From assembly GCA_046095485.1 (NCBI GenBank), contig JBJTJN010000083.1:1-18072 (forward strand): DNA of 18,072 nt, read 5' to 3'. The stretch comes from SYFI01 sp046095485. GTDB lineage: Bacteria > Actinomycetota > Thermoleophilia > Miltoncostaeales > Miltoncostaeaceae. The stretch's first letter is position 1. Every line of letters starts with the position of its first letter. The position numbers and the translations under genes are program-made. A model generated the notes under the pieces. That model saw only the letters and a list, made by a program, of their open reading frames with translations, was not told where the DNA came from and ran no database searches. Positions 1 to 6,462 of this stretch are shown here, piece after piece.

Positions 1-1069
1 GCAGCACGATGTGCAGGTCGTAGGTGACCTCGTCGCTCTCCACGCGTATCGGCTGGCGCTCCACGCGGTTGAGGGCGCGCACGTAGTCGCCGGGCGCGAG
101 CCCTGCCGCGGCATCGGGGAACGCCGCGGCGAGGGAGGGGGAGAGGCGCTCCCAGAACGCCGGGGAGCGACCCACGTGGTTTTCCCAGAAGCGGGACTGG
201 CTCTCGTGCGCACCGAGCGAGGGCGCATCGCCGGCCAGCGTGCGCCGGCGGTGCTCGGGTATGCCCTGGTCGTAGAGGGCGTGCCCGCCCTCGTGCAGCA
301 CGGCCATGATGCAGGAGAGGGGCTCGCTGGTATCCACGCGGGTGGACAGCCGGGTGTCGCCCGCCCCGAGGCCCATGGTCACCGGATGCGCAGTGCGCCC
401 CACAATGCCGCGCCGGTCGTCGAAGCCGATGTCGCGGGCGACATCGGCTGCCAGCGCCATCTGGGCGGCGTCGTCCCAGGGGCCGGTGGGCAGGGCGGGC
501 CCGCCGGTGCCGGCGAGCGCATCCACCAGGGGGCGCACGCGCTCGGCGAGGTCGGACAGCACCGGTTCGAGCATGGCGAAGGTGGTGCCGGGCTCGTAGA
601 GGTCGATGAGGGCGTCGTAGGGATCTCCGCCGTCGGCCAGCGCCGCTGCCTGCTCGCGCGTGAGGTCCACCAGGGGGGTGAGCTCGGCCAGCCATGCGGA
701 GACGTCGCCGGCGGGACGGGCTTCGCCCCACGTGGCCACGCTGCGCGACGACTGCTCCGCGAGCGCGGTGACCAGCGACTCGGGCACCCGCTGCGCCCGA
801 TCGCGCTCCCGCACCGCGATACGGGCGCTCGCGGCCTGCCAGGGGTCATCGGAGTCGGCCACCACGTCGATGGCCTCGGACACCGACGGATCGAGCAGGT
901 GCCGGTGGCGCAGGCCGGCGAGCATGGCCAACTGCGCCCCCCGTGCCTCGGCCGCTCCCGGGGGCATGATGGTCTCGCGGTCCCACTCGAGCACCGCCGC
1001 CGCGCCGTCGAGGTCGGCGAGGCTGCCCATCCACTCGCTGGCCTGCCGCCAAGCGTCGTCACGGTTCAT
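1..1069 (-). CDS. M32 family metallocarboxypeptidase (Taq type), C-terminus beyond window
   Basis: Zinc carboxypeptidase of family M32, a cytoplasmic enzyme that removes C-terminal residues from peptides. Reading leftward from ATG at 1069, the protein begins MNRDDAWRQASEWMGSLADL and stays open to the window edge (356 codons). The family's zinc site is plain: HEGGH at residues 255-259 followed by the HESQ motif at 284-287, whose Glu is the third ligand. Other M32 landmarks are HPVT near 224, DTRLSTR near 234 and IRVESDEV near 337. The family is usually about 500 residues, so roughly 140 residues lie outside. HPVT replaces the common HPF variant, a small deviation. A TACCGT box ends 6 nt before the ATG, so the transcript is probably leaderless. 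It diverges from the small membrane-protein gene with only 35 bp between start codons. Confidence 0.95.
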   Translation of the reverse strand, partial: MNRDDAWRQASEWMGSLADLDGAAAVLEWDRETIMPPGAAEARGAQLAMLAGLRHRHLLDPSVSEAIDVVADSDDPWQAASARIAVRERDRAQRVPESLVTALAEQSSRSVATWGEARPAGDVSAWLAELTPLVDLTREQAAALADGGDPYDALIDLYEPGTTFAMLEPVLSDLAERVRPLVDALAGTGGPALPTGPWDDAAQMALAADVARDIGFDDRRGIVGRTAHPVTMGLGAGDTRLSTRVDTSEPLSCIMAVLHEGGHALYDQGIPEHRRRTLAGDAPSLGAHESQSRFWENHVGRSPAFWERLSPSLAAAFPDAAAGLAPGDYVRALNRVERQPIRVESDEVTYDLHIVL

Positions 1070-1075
1070 GCGCGC

Positions 1076-1097
1076 ACGGTAGCCGGGGGCGTATCCT
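1076..1097. promoter_or_regulatory. Face-to-face divergent -10 elements
   Basis: TACCGT on the minus strand (1081-1076) is 6 nt before the carboxypeptidase ATG. TATCCT on the plus strand (1092-1097) is 7 nt before the GTG at 1105. The two boxes are only 10 bp apart, so each polymerase footprint would cover the other promoter and any -35 element would lie in or next to the opposite start codon. Seen in sequence; promoter function is inferred. Confidence 0.6.
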
Positions 1098-1104
1098 CCC
1101 GCCG

Positions 1105-1353
1105 GTGAACGACCGGCCATCTGCGCTCACGAAGTGGGAGGACCTGCACGTGGGCGTGCAGGTGCTCGTGACCTTCGTGGTGTCCACCATCGTGCTGTGG
1201 CTCGCGCACATCGCCCTGCTCAACCAGCCCAACGGCCGCGGATTCCTCTACGGCATCTTCTGGGCGGTGCCCCTCACGGTGATCATCGTCGGCGCCACGC
1301 GCGCCGAGCGGGCCAAGCGGCTTCGCGCCGAGGGCCGCGACCCGAGCACGTGA
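1105..1353 (+). CDS. small two-helix membrane protein, hypothetical
   Basis: 82-residue protein starting at GTG. Two hydrophobic stretches are visible: about residues 13-35 (VGVQVLVTFVVSTIVLWLAH) and 47-65 (GFLYGIFWAVPLTVIIVGA). A basic cytoplasmic-looking tail (RAERAKRLRAEGRD) follows. I recognise no family or function. There is no Shine-Dalgarno site; a TATCCT box 7 nt upstream suggests a leaderless message. It diverges from the carboxypeptidase and is followed after 67 bp by the ferritin gene, which has its own promoter-like box and ribosome site, so co-transcription is possible but not required. Confidence 0.7.
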   Translation: MNDRPSALTKWEDLHVGVQVLVTFVVSTIVLWLAHIALLNQPNGRGFLYGIFWAVPLTVIIVGATRAERAKRLRAEGRDPST

Positions 1354-1382
1354 TTCCGGCCCACGCCATGGCCGGCCCCGCT

Positions 1383-1413
1383 TACACTCGACGTATCCCG
1401 ACTCCAAGGAGGA
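1383..1413 (+). promoter_or_regulatory. ferritin -10 box and Shine-Dalgarno site
   Basis: TACACT at 1383-1388 would place the transcript start near 1395. The leader then carries AAGGAGGA at 1406-1413, a near-perfect Shine-Dalgarno sequence 7 nt before the ATG at 1421. This contrasts with the leaderless arrangement of most other genes here. No convincing -35 was seen. Confidence 0.6.
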
Positions 1414-1420
1414 ACGCCCG

Positions 1421-1915
1421 ATGACGCCCGACGACGCTGTTCGCATGGCCCTGTGCACTCAGATGGGGCGCGAGTTCGCCGCGCACTTCCAGTACCTCGC
1501 CATGTCCGCGTGGCTCGAGGGCGAGGGGCTGCCCGAGCTGTCGGGCTTCTTCGCACGGCAGGCCGACGAGGAGCACGGCCACGCCATGAAGATCTTCCGG
1601 TACGTGCTCGACACCGGCGGCCCGGTGGATATCCCGGGGCAGGAGCCGCCGGTCGGGGCATTCGAGTCGGTCGAGTCCCTGGTGGCCGCCGCGCTGGCGC
1701 AGGAGGAGCAGGTGACGCGCTGGATCGATGAGCTGGTGCACCTGGCGCGCGAGCACCGCGACCCGGCCACCGAGGCGTTCCTGCAGTGGTACGTGACCGA
1801 GCAGGTGGAGGAGGTCGCCACCATGAACGAGCTGCTGCAGGTGGTGCGCAGGGCGGGGGACAGCCTGCTGTTCGTGGAGGACTACGTGGCGCGCCGCCAC
1901 CCTGGGCAGGGCTAG
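1421..1915 (+). CDS. non-heme ferritin (FtnA-like iron storage protein)
   Basis: 164-residue bacterial ferritin, expected to form a 24-subunit cytoplasmic shell that oxidises Fe(II) and stores it as a mineral core. It aligns along its length with the E. coli FtnA pattern. Ferroxidase residues visible are E18 (MGREFAAHFQY), E51 and H54 (ADEEHGHAMK), E95/E96 (QEEQ), and E127-Q128 in the characteristic FLQWYVTEQVEE stretch. The heme-binding Met typical of bacterioferritin is not evident, so the non-heme class is preferred. Length is normal. The strong Shine-Dalgarno site makes the start secure and suggests high translation. No Fur or IdeR box was recognised. It converges on the DCC-family gene, whose stop is 35 bp away. 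Confidence 0.95.
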   Translation: MTPDDAVRMALCTQMGREFAAHFQYLAMSAWLEGEGLPELSGFFARQADEEHGHAMKIFRYVLDTGGPVDIPGQEPPVGAFESVESLVAAALAQEEQVTRWIDELVHLAREHRDPATEAFLQWYVTEQVEEVATMNELLQVVRRAGDSLLFVEDYVARRHPGQG

Positions 1916-1921
1916 GCGCCA

Positions 1922-1934
1922 GGGGCACCGCCCC
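1922..1934 (+). terminator. possible short GC hairpin after ferritin
   Basis: GGGGC (1922-1926) and GCCCC (1930-1934) can pair around a 3-nt loop just after the ferritin stop, in the 35 bp gap between convergent genes. There is no U-tract, so this is a weak terminator candidate. Confidence 0.3.
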
Positions 1935-1950
1935 GGGGCACGGCCGGGCG

Positions 1951-2316
1951 CTAGGCCACCGGCGGCCGCGGCAGGTCGGGCACGAAGCGCCCGATCAGGC
2001 TGCGGTTGCGCGCAACCACGGGGTACATGCGATACAAGCCGGTGGCGAGCAGCAACCGCCCGCCGCGCAGGCGCGTGAGGATCAGCCGGAAGGCCTCGGT
2101 GGCCGATGTCACCCCGCGGGAATCAGCGGCGTGCACCGAGGTGTGCCGGCGCTGCTCGGGCACCACCTCGAGGATCCTCACCGCGCGGGGGTCGTCGAAC
2201 GGGAGGAGCCTGATGCCCGGCGGGCGTGCGGCCCGCCGGGCGATCTGGGCAAAGGCACGGCAGAACCTGCAATCGCCGTCATAGAGGATGACCAGCGGCT
2301 GCAGGGGCGTGCTCAG
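1951..2316 (-). CDS. DCC family (DUF393) thiol-disulfide oxidoreductase, apparent CTG start
   Basis: About 121-residue member of the DCC/DUF393 family, thioredoxin-fold-like proteins presumed to act in thiol-disulfide exchange. The family hallmark is intact near the N-terminus: LVILYDGDCRFCRAFA, with the CxxC pair (CRFC) in the DGDCxxC motif. The first ATG/GTG/TTG in frame is the GTG at 2181, which would delete this motif. Homology therefore demands an upstream start, and the only plausible codon is CTG at 2316. That CTG overlaps the TGA of the SepF-like gene as CTGA, copying the familiar ATGA arrangement. Length from CTG is typical of the family. It is the last gene of the minus-strand unit and is probably translated by coupling. 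Alternatives are another non-AUG codon or a base error at the junction. Confidence 0.85.
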   Translation of the reverse strand: MSTPLQPLVILYDGDCRFCRAFAQIARRAARPPGIRLLPFDDPRAVRILEVVPEQRRHTSVHAADSRGVTSATEAFRLILTRLRGGRLLLATGLYRMYPVVARNRSLIGRFVPDLPRPPVA

Positions 2317-2666
2317 GCGGACATGCTCCTGAACAGCGGCGTGACGTCGGCGTCCATGGCGTCATAGTAGGAGTCGCGGTGCGACGACGGCGCGTGCGAC
2401 TGCACCTCACCGCGCGACACGCTCACGCCGTGGGGGGCGACGAAGACGATGCCCTGGGCGACGTCGTTCACCGAGCCCTCCAGCGCAGCGGCCAGGCCGG
2501 CGCAGAAGTCGCGCAGGCGCTCCTCGAGCTCGCGGTCAACTGAGCGCAGGTCGAGGAACACGGGGGATCCCGCCTTCACCTGGTCGCCGATCTCCTGGGC
2601 GTCGTTGAAGGTGAGCGGGCTGAGCATGTGGACCCGCACAGGGGCGGGGAGAGCGTGGACGGGCAT
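2313..2666 (-). CDS. SepF-like (DUF552) protein lacking the N-terminal membrane-targeting region
   Basis: 117-residue protein whose residues about 8-85 match the SepF core: VRVHMLSPLTFNDAQEIGDQ, then a short strand with VFLDLRSVDRELEERLRDFC, then a Gly/Val-rich segment ending in IVFVAPHGVSVS. SepF proteins polymerise and link FtsZ to the membrane during division. Typical SepF has an N-terminal amphipathic membrane anchor and an acidic linker; here the core begins almost at once, so membrane tethering is doubtful. The C-terminal tail (about residues 86-117) is Ser/His/Asp rich with no known motif. Start ATG at 2666 is supported by GGAGGGACC directly upstream. It is embedded with a universal stress protein and a DCC protein rather than with division genes, so a divergent paralogue is likely. 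The role in division is inference. Confidence 0.8.
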   Translation of the reverse strand: MPVHALPAPVRVHMLSPLTFNDAQEIGDQVKAGSPVFLDLRSVDRELEERLRDFCAGLAAALEGSVNDVAQGIVFVAPHGVSVSRGEVQSHAPSSHRDSYYDAMDADVTPLFRSMSA

Positions 2667-2719
2667 GGTCCCTCCGGATAGTGGTTCCGGGGTCTCCTTC
2701 GCCGCCGGGGGCCCCGCTC
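2667..2719 (-). promoter_or_regulatory. intergenic leader with hairpin touching the SepF-like ribosome site
   Basis: In the 53 nt between the stress protein and the SepF-like gene, the mRNA can form CCGGA-(ACCACTA)-TCCGG, whose 3' arm runs into the Shine-Dalgarno GGAGGG. Pairing would partly hide the ribosome site. Seen in sequence; a regulatory effect is inferred. Confidence 0.35.
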
Positions 2720-3148
2720 CTACCCGTTGGCCCCGGGCGGATGCACGAGCATCACGGTGCAGGGCGAGTTGTACGCCAGGTGCTGGGCGAAGCTGCCCAG
2801 CAGCAGGTGCTCCACCGTGCCGCGGTGGCGCACCGCCACCAGCAGGTCCACGCCGGCGTCCCGTGCCCACTCCACCGTGGCGGTGGCAGGGTGCCCCTCC
2901 AGCAGCACGCCCTGGGCGCCGGGGGCCATGGCCACCATCTGCTCCATCCACGCACGCGCGTCGTGCATGTCCTCGTTGATGTCGCCTGACGAGTATCCGC
3001 TGTAGGCGGTGATCCCCGGCTCCATCACATGAACGAGCGTGAGGGCGCCGTCGCCCAGCGAGCGCGTGCGAATGGCGGCGGCAAGGGCGGCGTCGCCGGC
3101 GGGCGATCCGTCGAGGCAACAGGCGATATGGGAATAGGACTCGGCCAT
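2720..3148 (-). CDS. universal stress protein (UspA family)
   Basis: 142-residue single-domain Usp protein, a cytoplasmic Rossmann-like fold often binding ATP and induced by stress or growth arrest. Visible landmarks are the N-terminal strand and loop IACCLDGSPAGDAALAAAI, the strand LTLVHVMEPG, and the C-terminal region LLVAVRHRGTVEHLLLGSFA followed by PCTVMLVHPP. The nucleotide motif of the family is G-x2-G-x9-G-S; here the first glycine is replaced (RHRG...LLLGS), so ATP binding is uncertain. Length is normal. The ATG is 9 bp after the stop of the upstream frameshifted gene with no Shine-Dalgarno site, which suggests translation by reinitiation. Confidence 0.92.
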   Translation of the reverse strand: MAESYSHIACCLDGSPAGDAALAAAIRTRSLGDGALTLVHVMEPGITAYSGYSSGDINEDMHDARAWMEQMVAMAPGAQGVLLEGHPATATVEWARDAGVDLLVAVRHRGTVEHLLLGSFAQHLAYNSPCTVMLVHPPGANG

Positions 3149-3157
3149 GCGTGCAGG

Positions 3158-4070
3158 CTAAGGCATCGCGTCGGGTGACGCCGGGATCGACACGGCGATC
3201 GCTAGGGCATCCGCCTCCGGATCGCCGGTACCGCGCACCTGCAGCCCGAATGCCCGATCGCCGCGCTCCCACACGAGGAACGCCATGCCGCGGGCGCGCA
3301 TGACGCCGGGCACGCCGCCGACGTCCACCCCGACGGCCGGGGCACTGGCGCAGCAGCACCCGGGCGTCGCCGTGGTCGGGCATCCAGGCGATCGCGATGG
3401 ACGGCGGGGCGAAGGGATAGGCGGCCTCGGGCTCCACGCGCACGGTGGTCATGGCGAAGCCATCGGGCAGCCATGCAGGCAGCAGCGCGTCGTAGCCGGC
3501 CTCCAACTGGGCCACGTCGAGGCCCGCGACCGTATCGCCCGCGCCGAACCCGGCGGCCATGCCGTGCGTGGCGCCGAGACGGCCCTCGACGCGCCCCGCC
3601 ACGAGCGCCATCTCGGTGATTCCCGAGTGCATGAGGCGCCCGATCGACTCGCCGTCCGGCGCAATGGCATCCACCGCCACAGGCACCGGACCCGCAGGGA
3701 GCCGGCCGGCGATAAGCCCGTCTGCGTGCACGGTCACATCGACGGCCTCATGGTCGGGCGTGGCGGCGCGCACCACCGACACCCCGGGCGCCGCGCGCCC
3801 CAGCAGCAGGCGATCGGTCACGCCATCCGCGGATACCTCGCACACCGAGGCAATGACGGGGCGCACGGGGCTCGGCACCCCCGGCGGGCAGCCCAGGCGG
3901 GCGACCACCTGGCCGTCGCCCGCCACCCACGCGGCGCGCACCCGAACGGGGTCGTCAGTGCGCGACACCGCCACCTGCGCGTCGCACTCGGGAGTGGGGG
4001 GGAGCACCACGTCGACGGGGTGACCGAGGATCCCCTCGAGTGCGGCGCGGTCATGCGGGGCATCCGCCAT
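3158..4070 (-). CDS. DUF4367-like hypothetical protein with an apparent frameshift near 3345
   Basis: First gene of the minus-strand unit. From ATG 4070 the frame gives a sensible protein (MADAPHDRAALEGILGHPVD...) to about residue 242 (PSIAIAWMPDHGDARVLLRQ). It then turns into Arg/Gly-rich nonsense. The neighbouring frame continues sensibly (VGVDVGGVPGVMRARGMAFL, VWERGDRAFGLQVRGTGD) to TAG at 3158-3160, 9 bp before the stress protein. Removing one base near 3340-3360 restores a 303-residue protein. Its last 100 residues (LPDGF...; VWERGDRAFGL; ALAIAVSIP) resemble the DUF4367 domain found in anti-sigma-factor-like and lipoprotein-linked proteins. No signal peptide or membrane helix is seen. 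Start is supported by a TAACGT box 6 nt upstream. It could be a real pseudogene or a single-base sequence error. Confidence 0.65.
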
Positions 4071-4076
4071 GTCCGC

Positions 4077-4118
4077 ACGTTAGACGCCCGCGCCGCGCGC
4101 GGCGTGCCCGTCTACAGT
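4077..4118. promoter_or_regulatory. divergent leaderless promoters
   Basis: TAACGT (4082-4077, minus) lies 6 nt before the ATG at 4070, and TACAGT (4113-4118, plus) lies 6 nt before the ATG at 4125. Both would start transcription at the A of the start codon. Confidence 0.6.
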
Positions 4119-4124
4119 TGGTGC

Positions 4125-4553
4125 ATGAGCAACAACCCGATCCGCCTTGGCCTCGAGAACCCCGACATCATCCTCATGCAGCGACCGGAGTCACCGGCGC
4201 TCGTCCACGGACGGGTCGACCGGGATGCCCATCCCGGCCTCGCGCCCCTGTGGGACGACGCGGACGGCACCAAGGGGACTGCCCGCGTGGAGCAGCGGGG
4301 GGACGACCTCGTGGCCGTGGCGTCCCTCACCGCGCCGGTGGAGGTGGAGATCGAGGTGACGCTGGGGCTCCCGGATGAGCTGGCGGCAGGCCTTGAGCGC
4401 CGCCCCTCTGCGCTGGTGATGATCTACCCGGACGACGAGACCCGCCTGGCGGGGCTCTCGGACTTCCGCACGGGCGGCGTGCGCGGCGACTGGTACGTGC
4501 TCGGCATCGTGCTGCCGAACGCCACCACCGATGCCCTCAGGCAGGGCGCCTAG
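4125..4553 (+). CDS. hypothetical protein, 142 aa
   Basis: I recognise no family. The protein is soluble-looking, acidic and without signal peptide, membrane segment or cysteine. It begins MSNNPIRLGLENPDIILMQR. A middle part looks beta-rich (RGDDLVAVASLTAPVEVEIE). A C-terminal half (PSALVMIYPDDETRLAGLSD and GDWYVLGIVLP) looks like an alternating alpha/beta segment. The frame is open well upstream, but the ATG at 4125 is chosen because a TACAGT box ends exactly 6 nt before it, matching the leaderless rule seen elsewhere here, and the upstream part runs antisense to the preceding gene. Its 3' end overlaps the stop of the convergent M23 peptidase gene by 4 bp. Confidence 0.75.
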   Translation: MSNNPIRLGLENPDIILMQRPESPALVHGRVDRDAHPGLAPLWDDADGTKGTARVEQRGDDLVAVASLTAPVEVEIEVTLGLPDELAAGLERRPSALVMIYPDDETRLAGLSDFRTGGVRGDWYVLGIVLPNATTDALRQGA

Positions 4554-5506
4554 AGGTAGGGGCGGGGGTCCATCGCGACCCCGTTGATGCGGATCTCGAA
4601 GTGCAGGTGGTTGCCGGTGGACCTCCCGGTGCTGCCCACGAGGCCGATCACGTGCCCGATGGGTACCGCCTCGCCCTTTGCCACCTGAAATGCACTCATG
4701 TGGCCGTACCGCGTGGTCTCGCCGTTGCCATGGTCGATCACCACGAGGTTGCCGTAGGCGCCCTCAGGCGATGCGCTCATCACCACGCCGGCCTTCGCCG
4801 CCCGGATCGGCCGTCCTGCAGGAGCAGCGATGTCGAGCCCCTCGTGCATGCGTCCCCAGCGGGGGCCGAAGGGAGAGCTCACCACGCCGTTCGCGGGCCA
4901 GATGAAGCCGGCGGCCGACGGCGTGGCGTCGTCGGGCTCGGGCACCGGGTACTCGGCGAACGCTCCGTCGATGCCGCGAGCTGCCTCCGGCCCGGGCGTG
5001 GTGGCCACCGATCGCACGGTGACCCCGAGCCTCTTGAGAAGCGCCGCGTTGGCGATTCCCGTGGGCCGCACCCCGATGCGCCGCTGCAGGGCGCGCACCC
5101 CGGCGCGCGTGCGCGCGTCGTAGGTGCCGCTCACCTTCACCTTGATGCCCCGCTTGCGCAGCGCGCGCTGGAGGCCGGCCACCGATCCCCCGCGCGCGCC
5201 GGGGCGCAGGTCGGCAGGCCCGGCCGTCGTGGGCTGGGGAACCTGCGGGGCCACCGGCTGCGCCACGGGCTGGGCGCCCGGGGTGGTGGAGGCGGGCGTG
5301 GGCGCGGTCGGCGCCGTGGGAGCCGGCGCCCCGCCGCCGGCAGGTGGCTGCGAGGTCGCAGGCGAGGTGGGCGCGGGGGCCTGCTGCGCGAGGGCGGGGG
5401 CCGAGAGCGCGAGGACCCCGGCGCAGGTGAGTCCCACGACAGTATGAAGCGGCGAGAGGGGCATGCGGGGAAGCACGCTAGCCGAGGTCCTGGACCACAT
5501 CGTCAC
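4550..5506 (-). CDS. exported M23 peptidase with peptidoglycan-binding domain
   Basis: 318-residue cell-wall hydrolase. An N-terminal signal peptide spans about residues 15-40 (LSPLHTVVGLTCAGVLALSA, cleavage likely after PALA). A Pro/Ala/Thr-rich linker follows (41-97). A PG_binding_1-type domain (98-162, DLRPGARGGSVAGLQRALRK) precedes the M23 LytM-type domain (about 200-318). Zinc-site residues are H221 and D225 (HEGLD), H269 (RYGHM) and H300/H302 (NHLHFEI), so the catalytic set is complete. The enzyme should cut peptide cross-bridges in peptidoglycan outside the membrane. GTG at 5506 is preferred over ATG at 5500 because AAAGGA lies 6 nt before the GTG. It is divergent from the aminotransferase and overlaps the hypothetical gene at its 3' end by 4 bp. 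Confidence 0.93.
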   Translation of the reverse strand: MTMWSRTSASVLPRMPLSPLHTVVGLTCAGVLALSAPALAQQAPAPTSPATSQPPAGGGAPAPTAPTAPTPASTTPGAQPVAQPVAPQVPQPTTAGPADLRPGARGGSVAGLQRALRKRGIKVKVSGTYDARTRAGVRALQRRIGVRPTGIANAALLKRLGVTVRSVATTPGPEAARGIDGAFAEYPVPEPDDATPSAAGFIWPANGVVSSPFGPRWGRMHEGLDIAAPAGRPIRAAKAGVVMSASPEGAYGNLVVIDHGNGETTRYGHMSAFQVAKGEAVPIGHVIGLVGSTGRSTGNHLHFEIRINGVAMDPRPYL

Positions 5507-5593
5507 GGTGGTTCCTTTCACCCCGGCCGGCGTGCTCCTCGACGGTTTCGCGCTCACGCGACCTCCCGTAATGCGGATTTCCCGGTTTTGCGC

Positions 5594-5599
5594 GAGAAT
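5594..5599 (+). promoter_or_regulatory. -10 box of leaderless aminotransferase
   Basis: GAGAAT ends 6 nt before the ATG at 5606, fitting the leaderless pattern. No -35 match at 17-18 bp was found. The remaining 99 bp between the divergent genes shows no riboswitch I can recognise. Confidence 0.5.
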
Positions 5600-5605
5600 C
5601 TGGGT

Positions 5606-6418
5606 ATGAGCGAGATGCGCGTGATGGTGGATGGCGTCCTGATGGGAGCGGGGGAGGTGCCCCGCGTTCCCCTCGATGACGGCCTCGTGCGCGGCGATGG
5701 GGTGTTCGAGGGCCTGCGCCTCTACGGCAACCGCGCCCGCACGCTCGAAGCCCATCTCGACCGCATGGAGCGTTCCGCCGACATGGTGCGGCTCACCTTC
5801 GATCGCGACCTCATCCGCGACGAGATCGAGCGCTTCTCGGGCGTCACGTCGGCATCCGACTGCGCGCTGCGCGTGATGCTCACCCGCAACGGCCACCGCG
5901 TGCTGCGCGAGGAGGCCCTGTTCCCGCCGGCGCCCGATGGCTGGTCGGTGCTGCCCGTGGCGCACCGCGTGACGCCCCTGCTCATCGCATCGAAGACCCT
6001 GAGCTACGCGGCCAACATGCAGGCCGCCCGCCTGGCCGGCGAGGCCGGGGCCCAGACGGCCCTGCTGGTCGATGCCGACGACGAGGGAATCCTCGAGTGC
6101 CCGGTGGCGAGCTTCGTGTGGCTCGAGGGCGACGACCTGGTGGCGCCGTCGCTGGACACGGGAATCCTCGACTCCATCACCCGGCGGCTGATCGCCGAGG
6201 TCACCACGCTGCACGTGCGGGATCGCAGCGTGCAGGACCTGGCCGAGGCCGACGGCGCCCTGGTGATCTCCACGGTGCTCGAGAGCCGCATCGTGCGCGA
6301 GGTGCAGGGCGTGGCCACGTACGACGTCGGCAGCCGGCGCATCAACGAGATCGCCGACGCACTGTCGGATCTCTGCGCCACCGGCGACCCCGAGGGCGGG
6401 CGGGTCGTCCCCGCGTGA
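5606..6418 (+). CDS. class IV PLP-dependent aminotransferase
   Basis: 270-residue fold-type IV aminotransferase, the group holding branched-chain aminotransferase, D-amino-acid transaminase and aminodeoxychorismate lyase. Visible landmarks are the N-terminal LDDGLVRGDGVFEGLRLY (about residues 24-41), an Arg-rich helix start (EAHLDRMERSADMV), and the PLP lysine in SKTLSYAANMQA (Lys about 132). The phosphate-binding region is EGILECPVASFVW and APSLDTGILDSITR. The usual EGxxxN before the last strand reads ECPVAS, so substrate class is unclear. Length suits the lyase or D-transaminase branch better than full-length branched-chain enzymes. The start is fixed by the GAGAAT box 6 nt upstream. A strong GC hairpin follows the stop. 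Confidence 0.9.
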   Translation: MSEMRVMVDGVLMGAGEVPRVPLDDGLVRGDGVFEGLRLYGNRARTLEAHLDRMERSADMVRLTFDRDLIRDEIERFSGVTSASDCALRVMLTRNGHRVLREEALFPPAPDGWSVLPVAHRVTPLLIASKTLSYAANMQAARLAGEAGAQTALLVDADDEGILECPVASFVWLEGDDLVAPSLDTGILDSITRRLIAEVTTLHVRDRSVQDLAEADGALVISTVLESRIVREVQGVATYDVGSRRINEIADALSDLCATGDPEGGRVVPA

Positions 6419-6424
6419 CCGGTT

Positions 6425-6447
6425 CGCCTGCGCGGCGCGCGCAGGCG
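6425..6447 (+). terminator. GC-rich hairpin after aminotransferase
   Basis: Perfect 9-bp stem (CGCCTGCGC / GCGCAGGCG) with a 5-nt loop, 7 bp after the stop. There is no U-tract, as is common for hairpin terminators in high-GC genomes. The lemA promoter box begins 4 bp later. Confidence 0.6.
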
Positions 6448-6450
6448 TGA

Positions 6451-6456
6451 AAGGAT
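6451..6456 (+). promoter_or_regulatory. -10 box of leaderless lemA-htpX unit
   Basis: AAGGAT ends 6 nt before the lemA ATG at 6463. The bases AAGGA could be misread as a Shine-Dalgarno site, but they are 7-12 nt from the ATG and directly follow a hairpin, so promoter use fits the local pattern; both readings remain possible. Confidence 0.45.
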
Positions 6457-6462
6457 GCGGCC

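Noticed and set aside
11..1108. A 365-codon plus-strand open frame across the carboxypeptidase region.
   Set aside because: Composition is typical of antisense GC-rich shadow. The minus frame contains the complete M32 zinc motif.
2313..4070. A single 585-codon open frame on the minus strand that looks like a fusion protein ending in SepF.
   Set aside because: Its middle part is Arg/Gly/Pro-rich nonsense lying over the universal stress protein in another frame. It arises from a one-base frameshift plus GC-rich sequence lacking stops; the SepF-like gene has its own Shine-Dalgarno site.
5507..5605. Possible cyclic-di-AMP or other riboswitch before the exported cell-wall hydrolase, as seen in some actinobacteria.
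   Set aside because: Only 99 bp are available between the divergent genes, and I could not fit the conserved cores of the known riboswitch.
4550..6214. A 554-codon frame extending the M23 peptidase far upstream.
   Set aside because: The extension is antisense to the aminotransferase and would put the signal peptide in the middle of the protein. GTG 5506 with AAAGGA upstream is the sound start.
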